Assembly (NCBI GenBank): GCA_049423065.1
Contig: JBMSQB010000045.1
Location: 1-37,383 of the forward strand
DNA from: SYIM01 sp041182885
GTDB lineage: Bacteria > Pseudomonadota > Gammaproteobacteria > Burkholderiales > Burkholderiaceae_E
Length of the DNA: 37,383 nt
Direction: 5' to 3'
Both the position numbers and the translations under genes were made by a program. Positions 24,452 to 33,513 of the stretch are shown here, in pieces (the stretch's first letter is position 1; each line of letters starts with the position of its first letter). The notes under the pieces are model-generated. The model did no database searches. It saw nothing but the letters and a program-made list of their open reading frames with translations, and was not told where the DNA came from.

Positions 24452-25806
24452 TGGTCGCCCGTGATGGATCACTCAGCCGCGCGCTTGCCGAAGCGGCGCT
24501 CGGCTGGCGCTGGGCTGATCTGCCGCGCGATGTGCAGCGGCAGGCACTCCGGTCCCTGGTCAATTTCTTTGCGTGCGCGCTGGCAGGGTTTCGCGACCCG
24601 GCCGTCACGACCGCTGCACGCGTGTTGGCTCGAGTCGGGCCGCAGGGCGTCTTCACGCGTATCGGGAGCGGCACCACGGCGAGCCTGTTACATGCGGCCT
24701 CGCTCAATGCCATGGCAGCCAATGTCTTCGATTTTGATGACACGCATCTGCCCACCATCGCCCATCCCACGGCGCCCGTTGCACCGGTTGCGCTTGCGCT
24801 CTCCCAGACGCGACGCGTGAGCGGCATCGAATTGCTGGAGGCGATCACCGCAGGCATCGAACTGCAGTGCCGGATCGCGCTTGCCATCTCCCCGGGGCAT
24901 TACTCCCGCGGCTGGCACATCACCTCCACTTGCGGCGTGTTCGGCGCAGCCACCGCCGCTGCCCGATTGCTCGGGCTCGATGCCCGGCAGACCGTCTGGG
25001 CCTTCGGCAGTGCGGCCGTTCAGGGCGCTGGTCTGGTCGAGACACTGGGCACGATGGCCAAGAGCCTGAGCGTTGGCAATGCGGCATCAAACGGACTGCT
25101 CGCCGCGTGGCTGGCCGAGGAAGGTTTCTCGGGTCCACCTGCCCCGATCGAGGGCGAACGGGGGTTCGTGCCGGTGTTCGGGCCGAGCGTCAACTGGTCG
25201 GCGCTTGCAGAGGGTCTGGGCGAGCGCTGGGAAATTCTCGCCAACACGTTCAAACCCTATCCCTGTGGCGTGGTGCTCAATCCGGTGATTGAGGCTTGCC
25301 TCGCACTCCGCCCGTCGGTTGAACAACGACTTGATGCGATCGCAAGGGTTGAATTGCGGGCGCACCCGCTGCTGCGTGAACGAACCGATCGGCCTGGCGT
25401 GACCTCAGGCAAGCTGTCGCAGGTCAGCGCCCAGCACGCGGTTGCGGTGAGCCTCAAGCGCGGTCGCGCCGGACTGAATGAATTCAGCGACGAGGCGGTC
25501 GGCGATGGTGCCCTCAAGTCATTTGAGCGCCTGCTTGCGTTTGTCGACGACGAATCGATGCGGGTCGAGGCAGCCGAGGTCACGCTCGTGATGGCCGATG
25601 GCGAGCGGTTCATTCACCGGCTCGAGGCGGCCCATGGCAGTCTGGCCTCGCCGCTCACCGATGACGAGCTGTCCGCGAAATGCCGTGAGCTTGCGCGCCA
25701 CGGCGGCAGCAGCGTCGACGCCAATGCGCTGCTCGATGCGCTCTGGAGCCTGGAGCGCGCGCCGGATGCCTCCGTGCTGCTTGATCTCGCTTCGGGGCGT
25801 CGCTGA
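24448..25806 (+). CDS. MmgE/PrpD-family protein, copy 2
   Basis: 452 residues from this start. Family features include ANVFDFDDTHLPTIAHPTAP near residue 92 and the C-terminal KPYPCGVVLNPVIEA segment. It is clearly divergent from copy 1, so the pair is not a recent duplication. Start choice: ATG at 24448 overlaps the SDR stop in ATGA; an ATG at 24436 (overlap 16) or the next codon at 24451 are possible. No strong ribosome site is seen, which fits translational coupling. Confidence 0.9.
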   Translation: MMVARDGSLSRALAEAALGWRWADLPRDVQRQALRSLVNFFACALAGFRDPAVTTAARVLARVGPQGVFTRIGSGTTASLLHAASLNAMAANVFDFDDTHLPTIAHPTAPVAPVALALSQTRRVSGIELLEAITAGIELQCRIALAISPGHYSRGWHITSTCGVFGAATAAARLLGLDARQTVWAFGSAAVQGAGLVETLGTMAKSLSVGNAASNGLLAAWLAEEGFSGPPAPIEGERGFVPVFGPSVNWSALAEGLGERWEILANTFKPYPCGVVLNPVIEACLALRPSVEQRLDAIARVELRAHPLLRERTDRPGVTSGKLSQVSAQHAVAVSLKRGRAGLNEFSDEAVGDGALKSFERLLAFVDDESMRVEAAEVTLVMADGERFIHRLEAAHGSLASPLTDDELSAKCRELARHGGSSVDANALLDALWSLERAPDASVLLDLASGRR

Positions 25807-25847
25807 CCGCGAGGCGTTCTCCTCCCCGCTTGTTCTCAAGGAATCCA

Positions 25848-26759
25848 ATGATGAATTCTCGACAGACCCTGGGCTTTATCGGTGTTGGTGTGATGGGAAA
25901 GCCGATGTCCGCGCACCTCGTGAAAGCGGGCTACGACGTGCTGGTGTTTGATGTCAGCGCGGATGCCATGGCGGTGGCGGTGAGCGCCGGGGCGCGCGCT
26001 GCTGCAAGCGTACGCGAGGTCTGCGATCAGGCGGCGGTGGTCTTCACCAGTCTGCCTTCGCCCAAGGTGTTTCTCGAGGTGATGACGGGAGCCGATGGCG
26101 TGATCGAGGGGAGCGCGGTTCGCGTCGCGGTCGACACCTCGACCGTTGGTCCGCGCGCGGCCCGGGCGGCGGCTGAAGCACTTCGCGCGAGGGGAATCGA
26201 ACTGGTTGATGCGCCGGTGAGCGGCGGTGCAGCCGGAGCGCAGAAGGCGAGTCTTGCGGTGATCGTGTCGGGTGCCCAACCGGCGGTCGAGGCGGTGATG
26301 CCCCTGTTGAGCGTATTGGGAAAACCCACCATCGTCGGCGCTGAGCCAGGCCAGGCGCAGTTGCTGAAGCTCCTGAACAATATGCTGTCCTCAACCGCAC
26401 TGGCGGTCACCGCCGAGGCCTACGTGGCCGGGGTGAAGGGCGGGCTTGATCCCAAGCTGATGCTGGATGTGCTCAACATCAGCAGCGGCCGAAGCGCTGC
26501 CTCGCAGGAGAAATTTGTCCGCCAGGTGCTGCCCCGCACGTTCGACTTCGGCTTCCCGATTGCAAGTGTCTGCAAGGACATCGGGCTCGCGGTGGATGAA
26601 TGCGAGGCGCTGGGTGTGCCGATGTGGATCGGCCAGCAGTCCCGTCAGCTCTGGAATTTTGCGTACCGGCAGGGGGGCGGCAGTCGGGACATGACCGAGA
26701 TCGTGCGGTTTATCGAGGACTGGGCGGGGGCAGAGCCGCCCGAGCCGGTGCGCGGTTGA
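25848..26759 (+). CDS. 3-hydroxyisobutyrate dehydrogenase-family NAD(P)-dependent oxidoreductase
   Basis: 303 residues. The Rossmann motif GVGVMG is at 12-17, the substrate loop DAPVSGG at 121-127, and the catalytic lysine is Lys174 with Asn178 (KLLNN). Family members oxidise beta-hydroxy acids or reduce tartronate semialdehyde. AAGGA lies just upstream of the tandem ATGs at 25848 and 25851. It follows MmgE/PrpD copy 2 by 41 bases and is the last gene of the rightward unit. Confidence 0.93.
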   Translation: MMNSRQTLGFIGVGVMGKPMSAHLVKAGYDVLVFDVSADAMAVAVSAGARAAASVREVCDQAAVVFTSLPSPKVFLEVMTGADGVIEGSAVRVAVDTSTVGPRAARAAAEALRARGIELVDAPVSGGAAGAQKASLAVIVSGAQPAVEAVMPLLSVLGKPTIVGAEPGQAQLLKLLNNMLSSTALAVTAEAYVAGVKGGLDPKLMLDVLNISSGRSAASQEKFVRQVLPRTFDFGFPIASVCKDIGLAVDECEALGVPMWIGQQSRQLWNFAYRQGGGSRDMTEIVRFIEDWAGAEPPEPVRG

Positions 26760-26924
26760 AGGACGGGCTTTACGCCATGCTCAATGCGCCTTGATTTGGG
26801 GCAGCCGTCGCGCGATGCGATGCTCCCGCCGCGATTGGCCTCTGTCGCCTGGGCGATGTCATACAGCTGTCATTTTTGCGCCGCAGATTCGTCTATCTGA
26901 TTCATTCAATGTGGGCGCGTTCTG

Positions 26925-27989
26925 GTGGTTTCGGGGCTTTCATTTCGGGTGAGGTGGTTCAGCCAGTTGTTGCTGATGGGCTTGCTGGCTGCGGTTTCCG
27001 CGTGCGGCGGTGGCGGCGGGGGCGTTGCAACCTCCCAAATGGATATGCTGGGAGGACCGACACCCGCAGTCGGGTCCGCGATCCTCGCACCGCCGAGTCT
27101 AAGTTTTACCGACACTGGGCTTAGCGTAAGCGACGGGGTCACCCGGACTGGCCTCTGGGATGTTTCGCGTTCCGACGGCCTGGGGTGGGAATATTCGCTC
27201 GACTTCGGCAAAAGTTGGTCCCGGGGGGTAGGGGACTCTTTCGAAGTGATCGGCGATGGTCAAAAAACCATCTGGGTCCGAGCCCGGGATGACCTGGGTA
27301 ATACCTCCGAAATTGTTGTAGCGAAATGCATGTTGGACACCATGGCACCCTCGGCAATCGCTGCGGTGAGCGCTGGCACTCAGTTGCTGCGCCAACTATC
27401 GATCCAGGGCCTGGAGCCTAGTGCGCGCTGGGAATTCTCAATCGATCAGGGGCGCTCCTGGTCAAGCGGCGACCGCGCGAGCCTGGCGATCTCTGGCAAT
27501 TCACTTACTTCGATCTTGCTGCGGCAGACCGATCTCGCGGGTAACCCGTCTGCCCCGGTTACGGTCGACTTGGGCGGCCCTGGGACAGGTTGGGTCGAGG
27601 CCTCGGGTAGTCCACTGATGCCCACGCCGATTGGGTCGTTGACGCAGTGGGTGTTACTGCACGGAGAGGTCGTGGCGGGCGACGCAGACTATTTCAGCAT
27701 CGAGATTCCATCAGGCTTCCTGCTCAGGTCGGCATCATTCGTCGGTTACGAATCCGTCGACAAAATCGCGTTTTTTGCCATCCAGCAAAAAGCGGTTTTT
27801 GACGCAGGGTTTGATATCGGAAAGATGCTCGCCTTCGGCCATTTTGGCCCTGAGGATCTCGGAAAAAACCTGGTAGCTAACGTACCGGCCACCGGGCGAG
27901 GGGCAGGTCCGCTCACCTTCTGGATCCAGCAAACCGGGCAACTCGCAACCCGTTACGCATTGCTGCTGTCGATTGAACCGGGCTCCTGA
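26925..27989 (+). CDS. Predicted lipoprotein with Ig-like repeats
   Basis: 354 residues. A hydrophobic segment ends in a lipobox (LLAAVSAC, acylated Cys27) followed by a glycine run, so it is predicted to be lipid-anchored. Two related repeats with the pattern WEYSLDFGKSW / WEFSIDQGRSWSSG and a trailing DLGN / DLAGN are bacterial Ig-like domains of surface or adhesive proteins. The last 130 residues do not fit these repeats. The GTG start at 26925 has no clear ribosome site; an in-frame GTG at 26949 is an alternative. Function unknown. Confidence 0.78.
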   Translation: MVSGLSFRVRWFSQLLLMGLLAAVSACGGGGGGVATSQMDMLGGPTPAVGSAILAPPSLSFTDTGLSVSDGVTRTGLWDVSRSDGLGWEYSLDFGKSWSRGVGDSFEVIGDGQKTIWVRARDDLGNTSEIVVAKCMLDTMAPSAIAAVSAGTQLLRQLSIQGLEPSARWEFSIDQGRSWSSGDRASLAISGNSLTSILLRQTDLAGNPSAPVTVDLGGPGTGWVEASGSPLMPTPIGSLTQWVLLHGEVVAGDADYFSIEIPSGFLLRSASFVGYESVDKIAFFAIQQKAVFDAGFDIGKMLAFGHFGPEDLGKNLVANVPATGRGAGPLTFWIQQTGQLATRYALLLSIEPGS

Positions 27990-28042
27990 ACGGCAACCGC
28001 GCTTGTCGTTCGCGGGGTACCGACGCCAGGGAGAAAATTGTG

Positions 28043-29065
28043 TCAGCGTTTACGGTTGCTGCTTTCTTTCAGCATTTGCTCAAGCGGCGGAATGATTTGA
28101 CGGCGGTTGAGTGCGACCTCCTCTTCTGCCTGCAGCGCAGACCCGTAGTAAAGCTCGACCACCTGCCGGCGGGCGTAGTCGCGGATCGCTTCGGTGCCGA
28201 GCGCGTAACGGACCGCGTCATGAATTCGCTGAACGATGCCATCCGGCGTGCTCTTTGGTACTGCGAACACGTGATAGTTGGGCGCCATCTGCGGATCAAA
28301 GCCCAGTTCGGTCAACGTGGGTACGTCGGGCAGGGCAGGGTTTCGCACCAGACTGTCAATTGCAAGGATCGACATTTTTCCCGCGCGGCTGTGGGCTTGC
28401 ACGCTCGAAATTGAAAGCGGATAACCGGTATCGACATGTCCGCCGAGTATCGCCAGGACTGCATCGCCGGCGCCCTTGAAGGGCACCTCGACAACCTTCA
28501 TCGCGTTACGATCAAACATCGCGCGAGCCAACAGATGCAGTGGGTGCCCTTCGCCCGTCGTTTGGCCAAAGGTCACCTGATTAGGGTTGGCGCGGACATG
28601 TCCGACGAACCCGGTCATATCCTTCCAGGGCACGCCCGCGCGCGATACAAACGCCGAGGGCAGGTAGAACACCCGCACCGCGAGCCGCAGGTCGGAGTAG
28701 GTGTAGTTCGCCTTGCGAAGCGCTTCAAACACCTCGGGCATCAATTGGGTGGACTGCAGGTCCCCAATCACGTAGCCATCTGGCTTGGCGCGCGCCACGA
28801 ACTCGCCTGCAATCAGTCCGCCGGCCCCTGGCCGACTTTCAACCAGGACAGGTTGGCCCCACAGAGTCTGCATTTCACGAGCCAGTGCACGGAGAAAATT
28901 GTCAGCGCCGCCGCCGGCTGCCAACGGGTTGATGATCGTGACGGGGCGGGAGGGGTAAGCGGGGTCAGCACTGGCGGCAGCACTGAACGTGAGCGCTGCG
29001 CCAAAGATGGCAACGGTCAGTGCGCGTGTGCGGGCGGCAATCCGGATATGAGTGAAGCAGTTCAT
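28043..29065 (-). CDS. Bug-family periplasmic receptor 6
   Basis: 340 residues from the ATG at 29065, which has AAGGGT upstream; the open frame continues to 29260. The signal peptide ends SAAASA. Hallmarks are YPSRPVTIINPLAAGGG and the divergent loop VEVPFKGAGDAV, where the usual His and Tyr are Glu and Phe. This suggests a different ligand specificity. It is divergent from receptor 7 and convergent with the lipoprotein gene, with no enzyme gene attached. Confidence 0.92.
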   Translation of the reverse strand: MNCFTHIRIAARTRALTVAIFGAALTFSAAASADPAYPSRPVTIINPLAAGGGADNFLRALAREMQTLWGQPVLVESRPGAGGLIAGEFVARAKPDGYVIGDLQSTQLMPEVFEALRKANYTYSDLRLAVRVFYLPSAFVSRAGVPWKDMTGFVGHVRANPNQVTFGQTTGEGHPLHLLARAMFDRNAMKVVEVPFKGAGDAVLAILGGHVDTGYPLSISSVQAHSRAGKMSILAIDSLVRNPALPDVPTLTELGFDPQMAPNYHVFAVPKSTPDGIVQRIHDAVRYALGTEAIRDYARRQVVELYYGSALQAEEEVALNRRQIIPPLEQMLKESSNRKR

Positions 29066-29250
29066 GGCAGACCCTTGTGAAAAGGCGATTTCCGGGCGAC
29101 TTTCGGGATAGGACCGTATCGGGGCCAGGCTGTCCAGCGGAAGTTCGATCTGCCGAAACTCGTGGGTGGCCATGCAGTCGATGGCCCGCGCCGACCAGAC
29201 GGGAAACCAGGAGTGAAATGCGCCGGTGCCCAGGCGCGCCAGAGATCCGA

Positions 29251-29279
29251 TTGACTCCAACCGGGGGCATGGTTAGATT
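29251..29279 (+). promoter_or_regulatory. Candidate promoter of receptor 7
   Basis: TTGACT (29251-29256) and TAGATT (29274-29279) are spaced by 17 bases and match sigma-70 at five and four of six positions. They end 35 bases before the GTG start of receptor 7. Confidence 0.55.
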
Positions 29280-29314
29280 CCAGATCGCTTTTGCACTCAT
29301 ATGAGGGGCTTGCT

Positions 29315-30295
29315 GTGAAACGTCGAATTTGGCTGGCCTTGGCCGCGTGCGCCGGTTTGATTTCCTGGGGCCCGGTCGGGGCGCAAGGCGCCAACTGGCC
29401 TTCCAAATCCATCACCCTGATCGTGCCGTTTCCGCCTGGCGGCGTCACCGACCTGGTGGCGCGCGAGTTGGCGAGGCACCTGACGGAGGGCCTGGGCCAA
29501 AGCGTTGTCGTAGAAAATCGCGCCGGCGCCGGGGGCAACATCGGCACGGCCATGCTGGCCAAGGCCAACCCCGACGGTCACACCCTGGGCGTCATGACGG
29601 TCAGCGCCATTTCGATTGCGCCGCACATTCACAAGTCGCTGAATTTCAACCCCAGCCGCGACTTCACTCCCATCACCAATATCGTCAATACACCGGGCGC
29701 GATTCTGGCTGGGGTCAAGACCCCCTACAACACCTTGACCGAGTTGATTGCGGCGGCCAAGGCGCAACCCAACAAGATCACTTATGCGAGCGTGGGGCAG
29801 GGCTCGCTCCCGCACCTGATTGCCGAGAAACTTGCCGCCGATGCTGGCATCAGGATGACGCACGTGCCCTACAAAGGTGCCGCTCCCGCCATGCAAGATC
29901 TGTTGGCCAGCGTTGTCGATCTATCCTTCGAGAGTTCCTTGACCAACACCGTCGCCAATTTCCAGGCGGGCAAGCTCAAGGTCCTGGCCACCACCGGCGC
30001 GGTGCGCGTCCCCATTCTGGCCAACATCCCTACCGTGGCAGAGTCGGGCTACCCTGGCTTTGTGGCCCAAGGGTGGTTCGGCTTCATGGGGCCAGCGGGT
30101 TTGCCCGCGCCCATCGTCAAACGGCTCAACGAGCTTGCCACGCAAATGCTGCGCGACAAAGCCATGATCGAACGCTTTGAGAAACTGGGCATCCAGCCCG
30201 ATCCCTCCAGCCCAGAGCAATTCGCCCGCTTCCTGCAAGAGCAGGACCGCATCTGGGCGGCTATTGCCAAGGGATTGAACCTGCAGTTGGATTGA
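29315..30295 (+). CDS. Bug-family periplasmic receptor 7
   Basis: 326 residues. The GTG start at 29315 is chosen because AGGGG (29304-29308) lies six bases upstream; a TTG at 29291 has no such site. The signal peptide ends GPVGAQ. The mature part begins NWPSKSITLIVPFPPGG and keeps MTHVPYKGAAP. Together with receptor 6 it forms a head-to-head pair sharing about 250 bases of upstream DNA, but the two sequences are not close copies. No transporter or enzyme partner is adjacent. Confidence 0.93.
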   Translation: MKRRIWLALAACAGLISWGPVGAQGANWPSKSITLIVPFPPGGVTDLVARELARHLTEGLGQSVVVENRAGAGGNIGTAMLAKANPDGHTLGVMTVSAISIAPHIHKSLNFNPSRDFTPITNIVNTPGAILAGVKTPYNTLTELIAAAKAQPNKITYASVGQGSLPHLIAEKLAADAGIRMTHVPYKGAAPAMQDLLASVVDLSFESSLTNTVANFQAGKLKVLATTGAVRVPILANIPTVAESGYPGFVAQGWFGFMGPAGLPAPIVKRLNELATQMLRDKAMIERFEKLGIQPDPSSPEQFARFLQEQDRIWAAIAKGLNLQLD

Positions 30296-30630
30296 AAATC
30301 CGTAAGCGGGATCGGTCTCGGTGCTGGCCGGTCCGCAGGCGCTTAGTTGAACAACGCACGAGGCTCCGATCCACGATGCGATCACGGTGCGAGTGTTGCT
30401 GCCAACGCCTCTTCTAACTCGAACGACGGTTAGCGCGACGTTTTGGCGCATTTGGTGAGAGCTTGCTGATGACGGTTGCGCAAACCGTAGTATGGCGTGC
30501 ACTCGACAGCAGGGACTGCAAAGGGTGAAATCGGCCCATGGCAGGTTGGCAAGACTGCAACTGGCAGTGCTAGAGTCTTGCAGAAAATCGTCGATCCAAA
30601 CTCGGCATAAATCTCAAGGAGTCGTTGCTC
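30296..30630 (+). other. 335-base intergenic stretch before the alpha/beta hydrolase
   Basis: No gene is supported here. A TTGGCA (30546-30551) and an extended -10-like TGCTAGAGT (30568-30576) may form a weak promoter with a 19-base spacer. A CTAAC / GTTAG inverted pair (30414-30433) has no T-tract. Confidence 0.35.
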
Positions 30631-31692
30631 GTGAAGCGCTTGATCAACTCGTTGCTCGGATTGGTTGTGGCCCTTGGGGCTCTTCCCTCTCTGGCATCGC
30701 CCTCGGGTCCCGCCAGGGCTCCGGAGCAAGCCCGTGCGGTTGTGCTGGTCTCGGGTGGTGCGATTCGCACGCCCTTCACCACGCCAACCCAGGCCTGTAG
30801 AGATGGTGATGGCTTCCTCGCCGCGGGCAATACCTATACCGCCCTGCGCAAATATTTATTGGACAAGGGCAAGCGGGTGTTCACGGCGCCAGCGATGGAC
30901 AACTGGGGCATCGTCAAAGACCCCCCCAGGGACACCGTTGGTCCCTTCGCTGACTGCCCGACGCAATTACCCGAGTCGATGACAATCATGTCGACGGGAG
31001 ACTGGAATGCCGGGGGCGAGCGACTGGTCCGCTTTCTTGGTTACCTCCATGCCCAATTCGGTATCACCGACGTAGACCTGGTCGGTCACTCCAACGGCGG
31101 CATGTGGAGTCGCGCTGCAATCAAATTGCTCAAGGAGACAAATTCGCCGATCAGGGTGCGTTCCCTCATCACCCTCTCGGCGCCCCATACGGGTGCGACT
31201 CCGCCCCGCTTCCATGCCGGGGAGATCGATATCTCGGCTTGCATGGGCAATGCCTTTTGCGAGCAATCGGTCAAGGGGTGGGTGAACCTGGTGAACGCCG
31301 TGGACAAAGGGCTCAGCGCCCTGAACACAATCAAGTACACCTCAGGACCCTCCGGATGGAATGCTGCGCAGGGCGATGCCCTTCGCGGCATCCCGGTGAC
31401 GCTAATGGGAGGGTCTTATTTTCAGGCCGCTGGTGGTGACCCGTCGCTCTGGCCCTACGATGGAACGGTCCCGCGCTTCAGCGCGTTGGCGCAAGGTGTT
31501 TCGTCTGAAATCATTCCGTGGCGAGCCTGCTGGCATGGTCCGCTCCTGCACTGGATCGGCTGGTCTGATCAACTCGGAATTTCAAGGGACACGTCGCTCA
31601 CGGACAACCCCGCTGCGATGGCGCGCGTCAACCAGGCTATCGATGAAGCGGATACCGCCCTCGGGCAGCCTGATCGCCAGGGCTGCCCGTAG
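30631..31692 (+). CDS. Exported alpha/beta hydrolase (lipase/esterase-like)
   Basis: 353 residues from the GTG at 30631, nine bases after AAGGAG; a TTG at 30625 is too close to that site. The signal peptide ends PSLASP. The nucleophile elbow GHSNGG places Ser154 in the usual position, and the acid and histidine of the triad probably lie in the C-terminal third (a WHGPLLHW segment is a candidate). Several cysteines could form periplasmic disulfides. The substrate is an ester or acyl compound of unknown identity. The gene is transcribed alone and converges with the epimerase gene. Confidence 0.87.
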   Translation: MKRLINSLLGLVVALGALPSLASPSGPARAPEQARAVVLVSGGAIRTPFTTPTQACRDGDGFLAAGNTYTALRKYLLDKGKRVFTAPAMDNWGIVKDPPRDTVGPFADCPTQLPESMTIMSTGDWNAGGERLVRFLGYLHAQFGITDVDLVGHSNGGMWSRAAIKLLKETNSPIRVRSLITLSAPHTGATPPRFHAGEIDISACMGNAFCEQSVKGWVNLVNAVDKGLSALNTIKYTSGPSGWNAAQGDALRGIPVTLMGGSYFQAAGGDPSLWPYDGTVPRFSALAQGVSSEIIPWRACWHGPLLHWIGWSDQLGISRDTSLTDNPAAMARVNQAIDEADTALGQPDRQGCP

Positions 31693-31780
31693 CGCGCGAA
31701 TTGAGTCTATCGCTCGATCTCAACACGCCGGTGGGGCAGTGGGGGATTGGGGGGTGAGTCGAAGCCAGCGTTGCCCGCGC

Positions 31781-32755
31781 TTACGCATCTCCCTTGCACC
31801 AGTAGGCGAAGGTTTGTGCGAGGGAATACTGGCTGGAAAAGCCCAGTTGCTTGCGTGCGCCGCGAACATCCGAAGGCGCGGGCCGACGGCTTGGAAACCC
31901 TGCGAATCCGGTGGCGGGCTCGGGTGGCAGTTCCACCGTTAGCGAAGGAAACACCTCGCGCATCGCAGCCACAAATTCGGCCATGCTGACCCACTGGCCG
32001 GTAGCGATGTTGAAAACGCGCTGCTGCGGTGAGGGCGCACGGAGTGCGCACACATTGGCGCGGGCACAGTCTCGCGCGTCGATGAATTCCTCGGCGCCAC
32101 CCCAGAGCAGATAAGGGTCGTCGAGTCGCAGAAGATGGCCAGTGCGACCAGCCTCGCCCAGCCGGTGCATCAACCTGCCAGGGACGCTGGTGGGCGGTGA
32201 CTCGGGCCGTCCGCCCAGGACCGCGGCGTAGCGCAGGCTGATCGCGTCAACGCCATACAGCGACCGGTAAACACCCGCGAGATGCTCGCCCGCAAGTTTG
32301 GTGGATGCATAGATGCTGCCTGGCTGCTCGGATTGCATGCGCATGGGCGCGTCTTCGGGCAGAGGTTCGGGCCCGAGACTTGCGAAGCAGTTGTAGCCCA
32401 CCGTGGTGGAACTTGCCAGGACGAGCCGTGTGATGGGCAGGGTTCGCGCGCACTCGAGCAGGTTGGCGGTTCCCATGACGTTGACGCGAATGCCGTCGAG
32501 TGGCCGCTCGCGAATTGCGGTGGAGAGCAAGGCGGCCGTATGGATGATTCGCGTGACATGGTGCTCGGTGATCAGCGATCTCACTGCGTCGAAGTCACTC
32601 ACGTCACACACGACTGGCAGGATTGAGCCCGAACCCGATAAATCGTTGCGGGACGGCATCACGACATCGGCTAGAACGATATCTTCGCCTGCCTCGAGCA
32701 ACTGCTGGGCGGTGAGTCGGCCAATCAGGCCAGCGCCGGTGATCAGGACAGTCAT
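31781..32755 (-). CDS. NAD-dependent epimerase/dehydratase family protein
   Basis: 324-residue extended SDR. The cofactor motif TGAGLIG is at residues 6-12, and the catalytic YASTK lies near the middle with an upstream SS(T)T serine region. Members interconvert sugar nucleotides, or oxidise uronates or reduce lactones. The start at 32755 lies four bases after the GntR stop, so the two are co-transcribed. Next to a TRAP importer and a fumarylacetoacetate hydrolase-like gene, a role in sugar-acid or aromatic-acid catabolism is more likely than in cell-wall synthesis. Confidence 0.9.
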   Translation of the reverse strand: MTVLITGAGLIGRLTAQQLLEAGEDIVLADVVMPSRNDLSGSGSILPVVCDVSDFDAVRSLITEHHVTRIIHTAALLSTAIRERPLDGIRVNVMGTANLLECARTLPITRLVLASSTTVGYNCFASLGPEPLPEDAPMRMQSEQPGSIYASTKLAGEHLAGVYRSLYGVDAISLRYAAVLGGRPESPPTSVPGRLMHRLGEAGRTGHLLRLDDPYLLWGGAEEFIDARDCARANVCALRAPSPQQRVFNIATGQWVSMAEFVAAMREVFPSLTVELPPEPATGFAGFPSRRPAPSDVRGARKQLGFSSQYSLAQTFAYWCKGDA

Positions 32756-32759
32756 GGCT

Positions 32760-33461
32760 TCAATCCGCGGGAAGCCATTTTGCGGTGGCCTCGAATGTCG
32801 CCTGCAGGTGTCCACGAATCAGACGGGTGGCCACCTTTTCGTTTCGGTCGAGGAGCGCATTCATGAGGGCTTCATGCTCTGAATGGATGTCTCGGGCGAG
32901 CGGCTTCCTTTTGCTCAGGTTCTGCAGGCGGATCAACCGATACCGCTCGGTTTGGTCCACCAGTTGATCGTGCAGGCGCATCAGCCAGGGCGATGCGCAG
33001 CCGGCAACGAGCGCGGCGTGGAAAGCGCGATGCCGCTGCTCCCACAACCGGGCCTTTTCGTCGGAGTGCGCACCCGAGGGTAGCGGGGTGCGGCTCAGGC
33101 GGTGGAAGGCAGCCACGATCTCGGCTTCCCAATCGGCGTCGCCCTGCGCGATGGCAAGCGACAGCATGGAGGTTTCCAGCGCAATGCGCGCCACCGTCAG
33201 GTCTTTCAGCTCAGGCAGGGAAACGGGTGCAACGGAGAACCCCCTCTGCTCGTCAATGACCACCAGCCCCTCGGCCGACAGTCTTTGCAGCGATTCGCGC
33301 AGCGGCGACAGCCCGAGCTGATAACGCGATTGCAGATCCTTCGTTCGCAGCCGCTCGCCCGGACGCAAGCCACCACTGAGAATGTCATGGCGCAAGAGCG
33401 TGTGGGCCTGGCGCGTCAGCGTCTTGGGCTCGGGCTGCAGATGAGCGTTGGGAGGGGCCAT
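32760..33461 (-). CDS. GntR-family transcriptional regulator (FadR subfamily, FCD domain)
   Basis: 233 residues. A winged helix-turn-helix lies at about 15-80 (with LSPLRESLQRLSAEGLV), followed by an all-helical FCD ligand domain with candidate metal-binding histidines in RHRAFHAAL and SEHEAL. Such proteins usually repress a neighbouring catabolic or transport operon until an organic acid binds. It is divergent from the hydrolase-TRAP operon across 128 bases that hold a promoter and an inverted repeat, so it is the likely regulator of that operon. Confidence 0.93.
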   Translation of the reverse strand: MAPPNAHLQPEPKTLTRQAHTLLRHDILSGGLRPGERLRTKDLQSRYQLGLSPLRESLQRLSAEGLVVIDEQRGFSVAPVSLPELKDLTVARIALETSMLSLAIAQGDADWEAEIVAAFHRLSRTPLPSGAHSDEKARLWEQRHRAFHAALVAGCASPWLMRLHDQLVDQTERYRLIRLQNLSKRKPLARDIHSEHEALMNALLDRNEKVATRLIRGHLQATFEATAKWLPAD

Positions 33462-33513
33462 GGGACCGGCGGCTAACAGGTGGGTTCTGGAAAACGCATT
33501 CTATGCCGAGATC

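Noticed and set aside
26866..26884. TGTCAT direct repeat around ACAGC
   Set aside because: Two short copies only, no linked promoter or regulator; probably chance.
27997..28015. CCGCG/CGCGG hairpin between the lipoprotein gene and receptor 6
   Set aside because: Only five pairs with a nine-base loop and no T-tract; too common in GC-rich DNA.
30562..30583. Sigma-54-like TGGCA...TTGCA pair
   Set aside because: The spacing between elements is about ten bases rather than five, so it cannot be a sigma-54 promoter.
31701..31723. Hairpin between the alpha/beta hydrolase and epimerase genes
   Set aside because: The stem is short and bulged (TTGAG/CTCAA plus ATCG/CGAT), with no T-tract on either strand.
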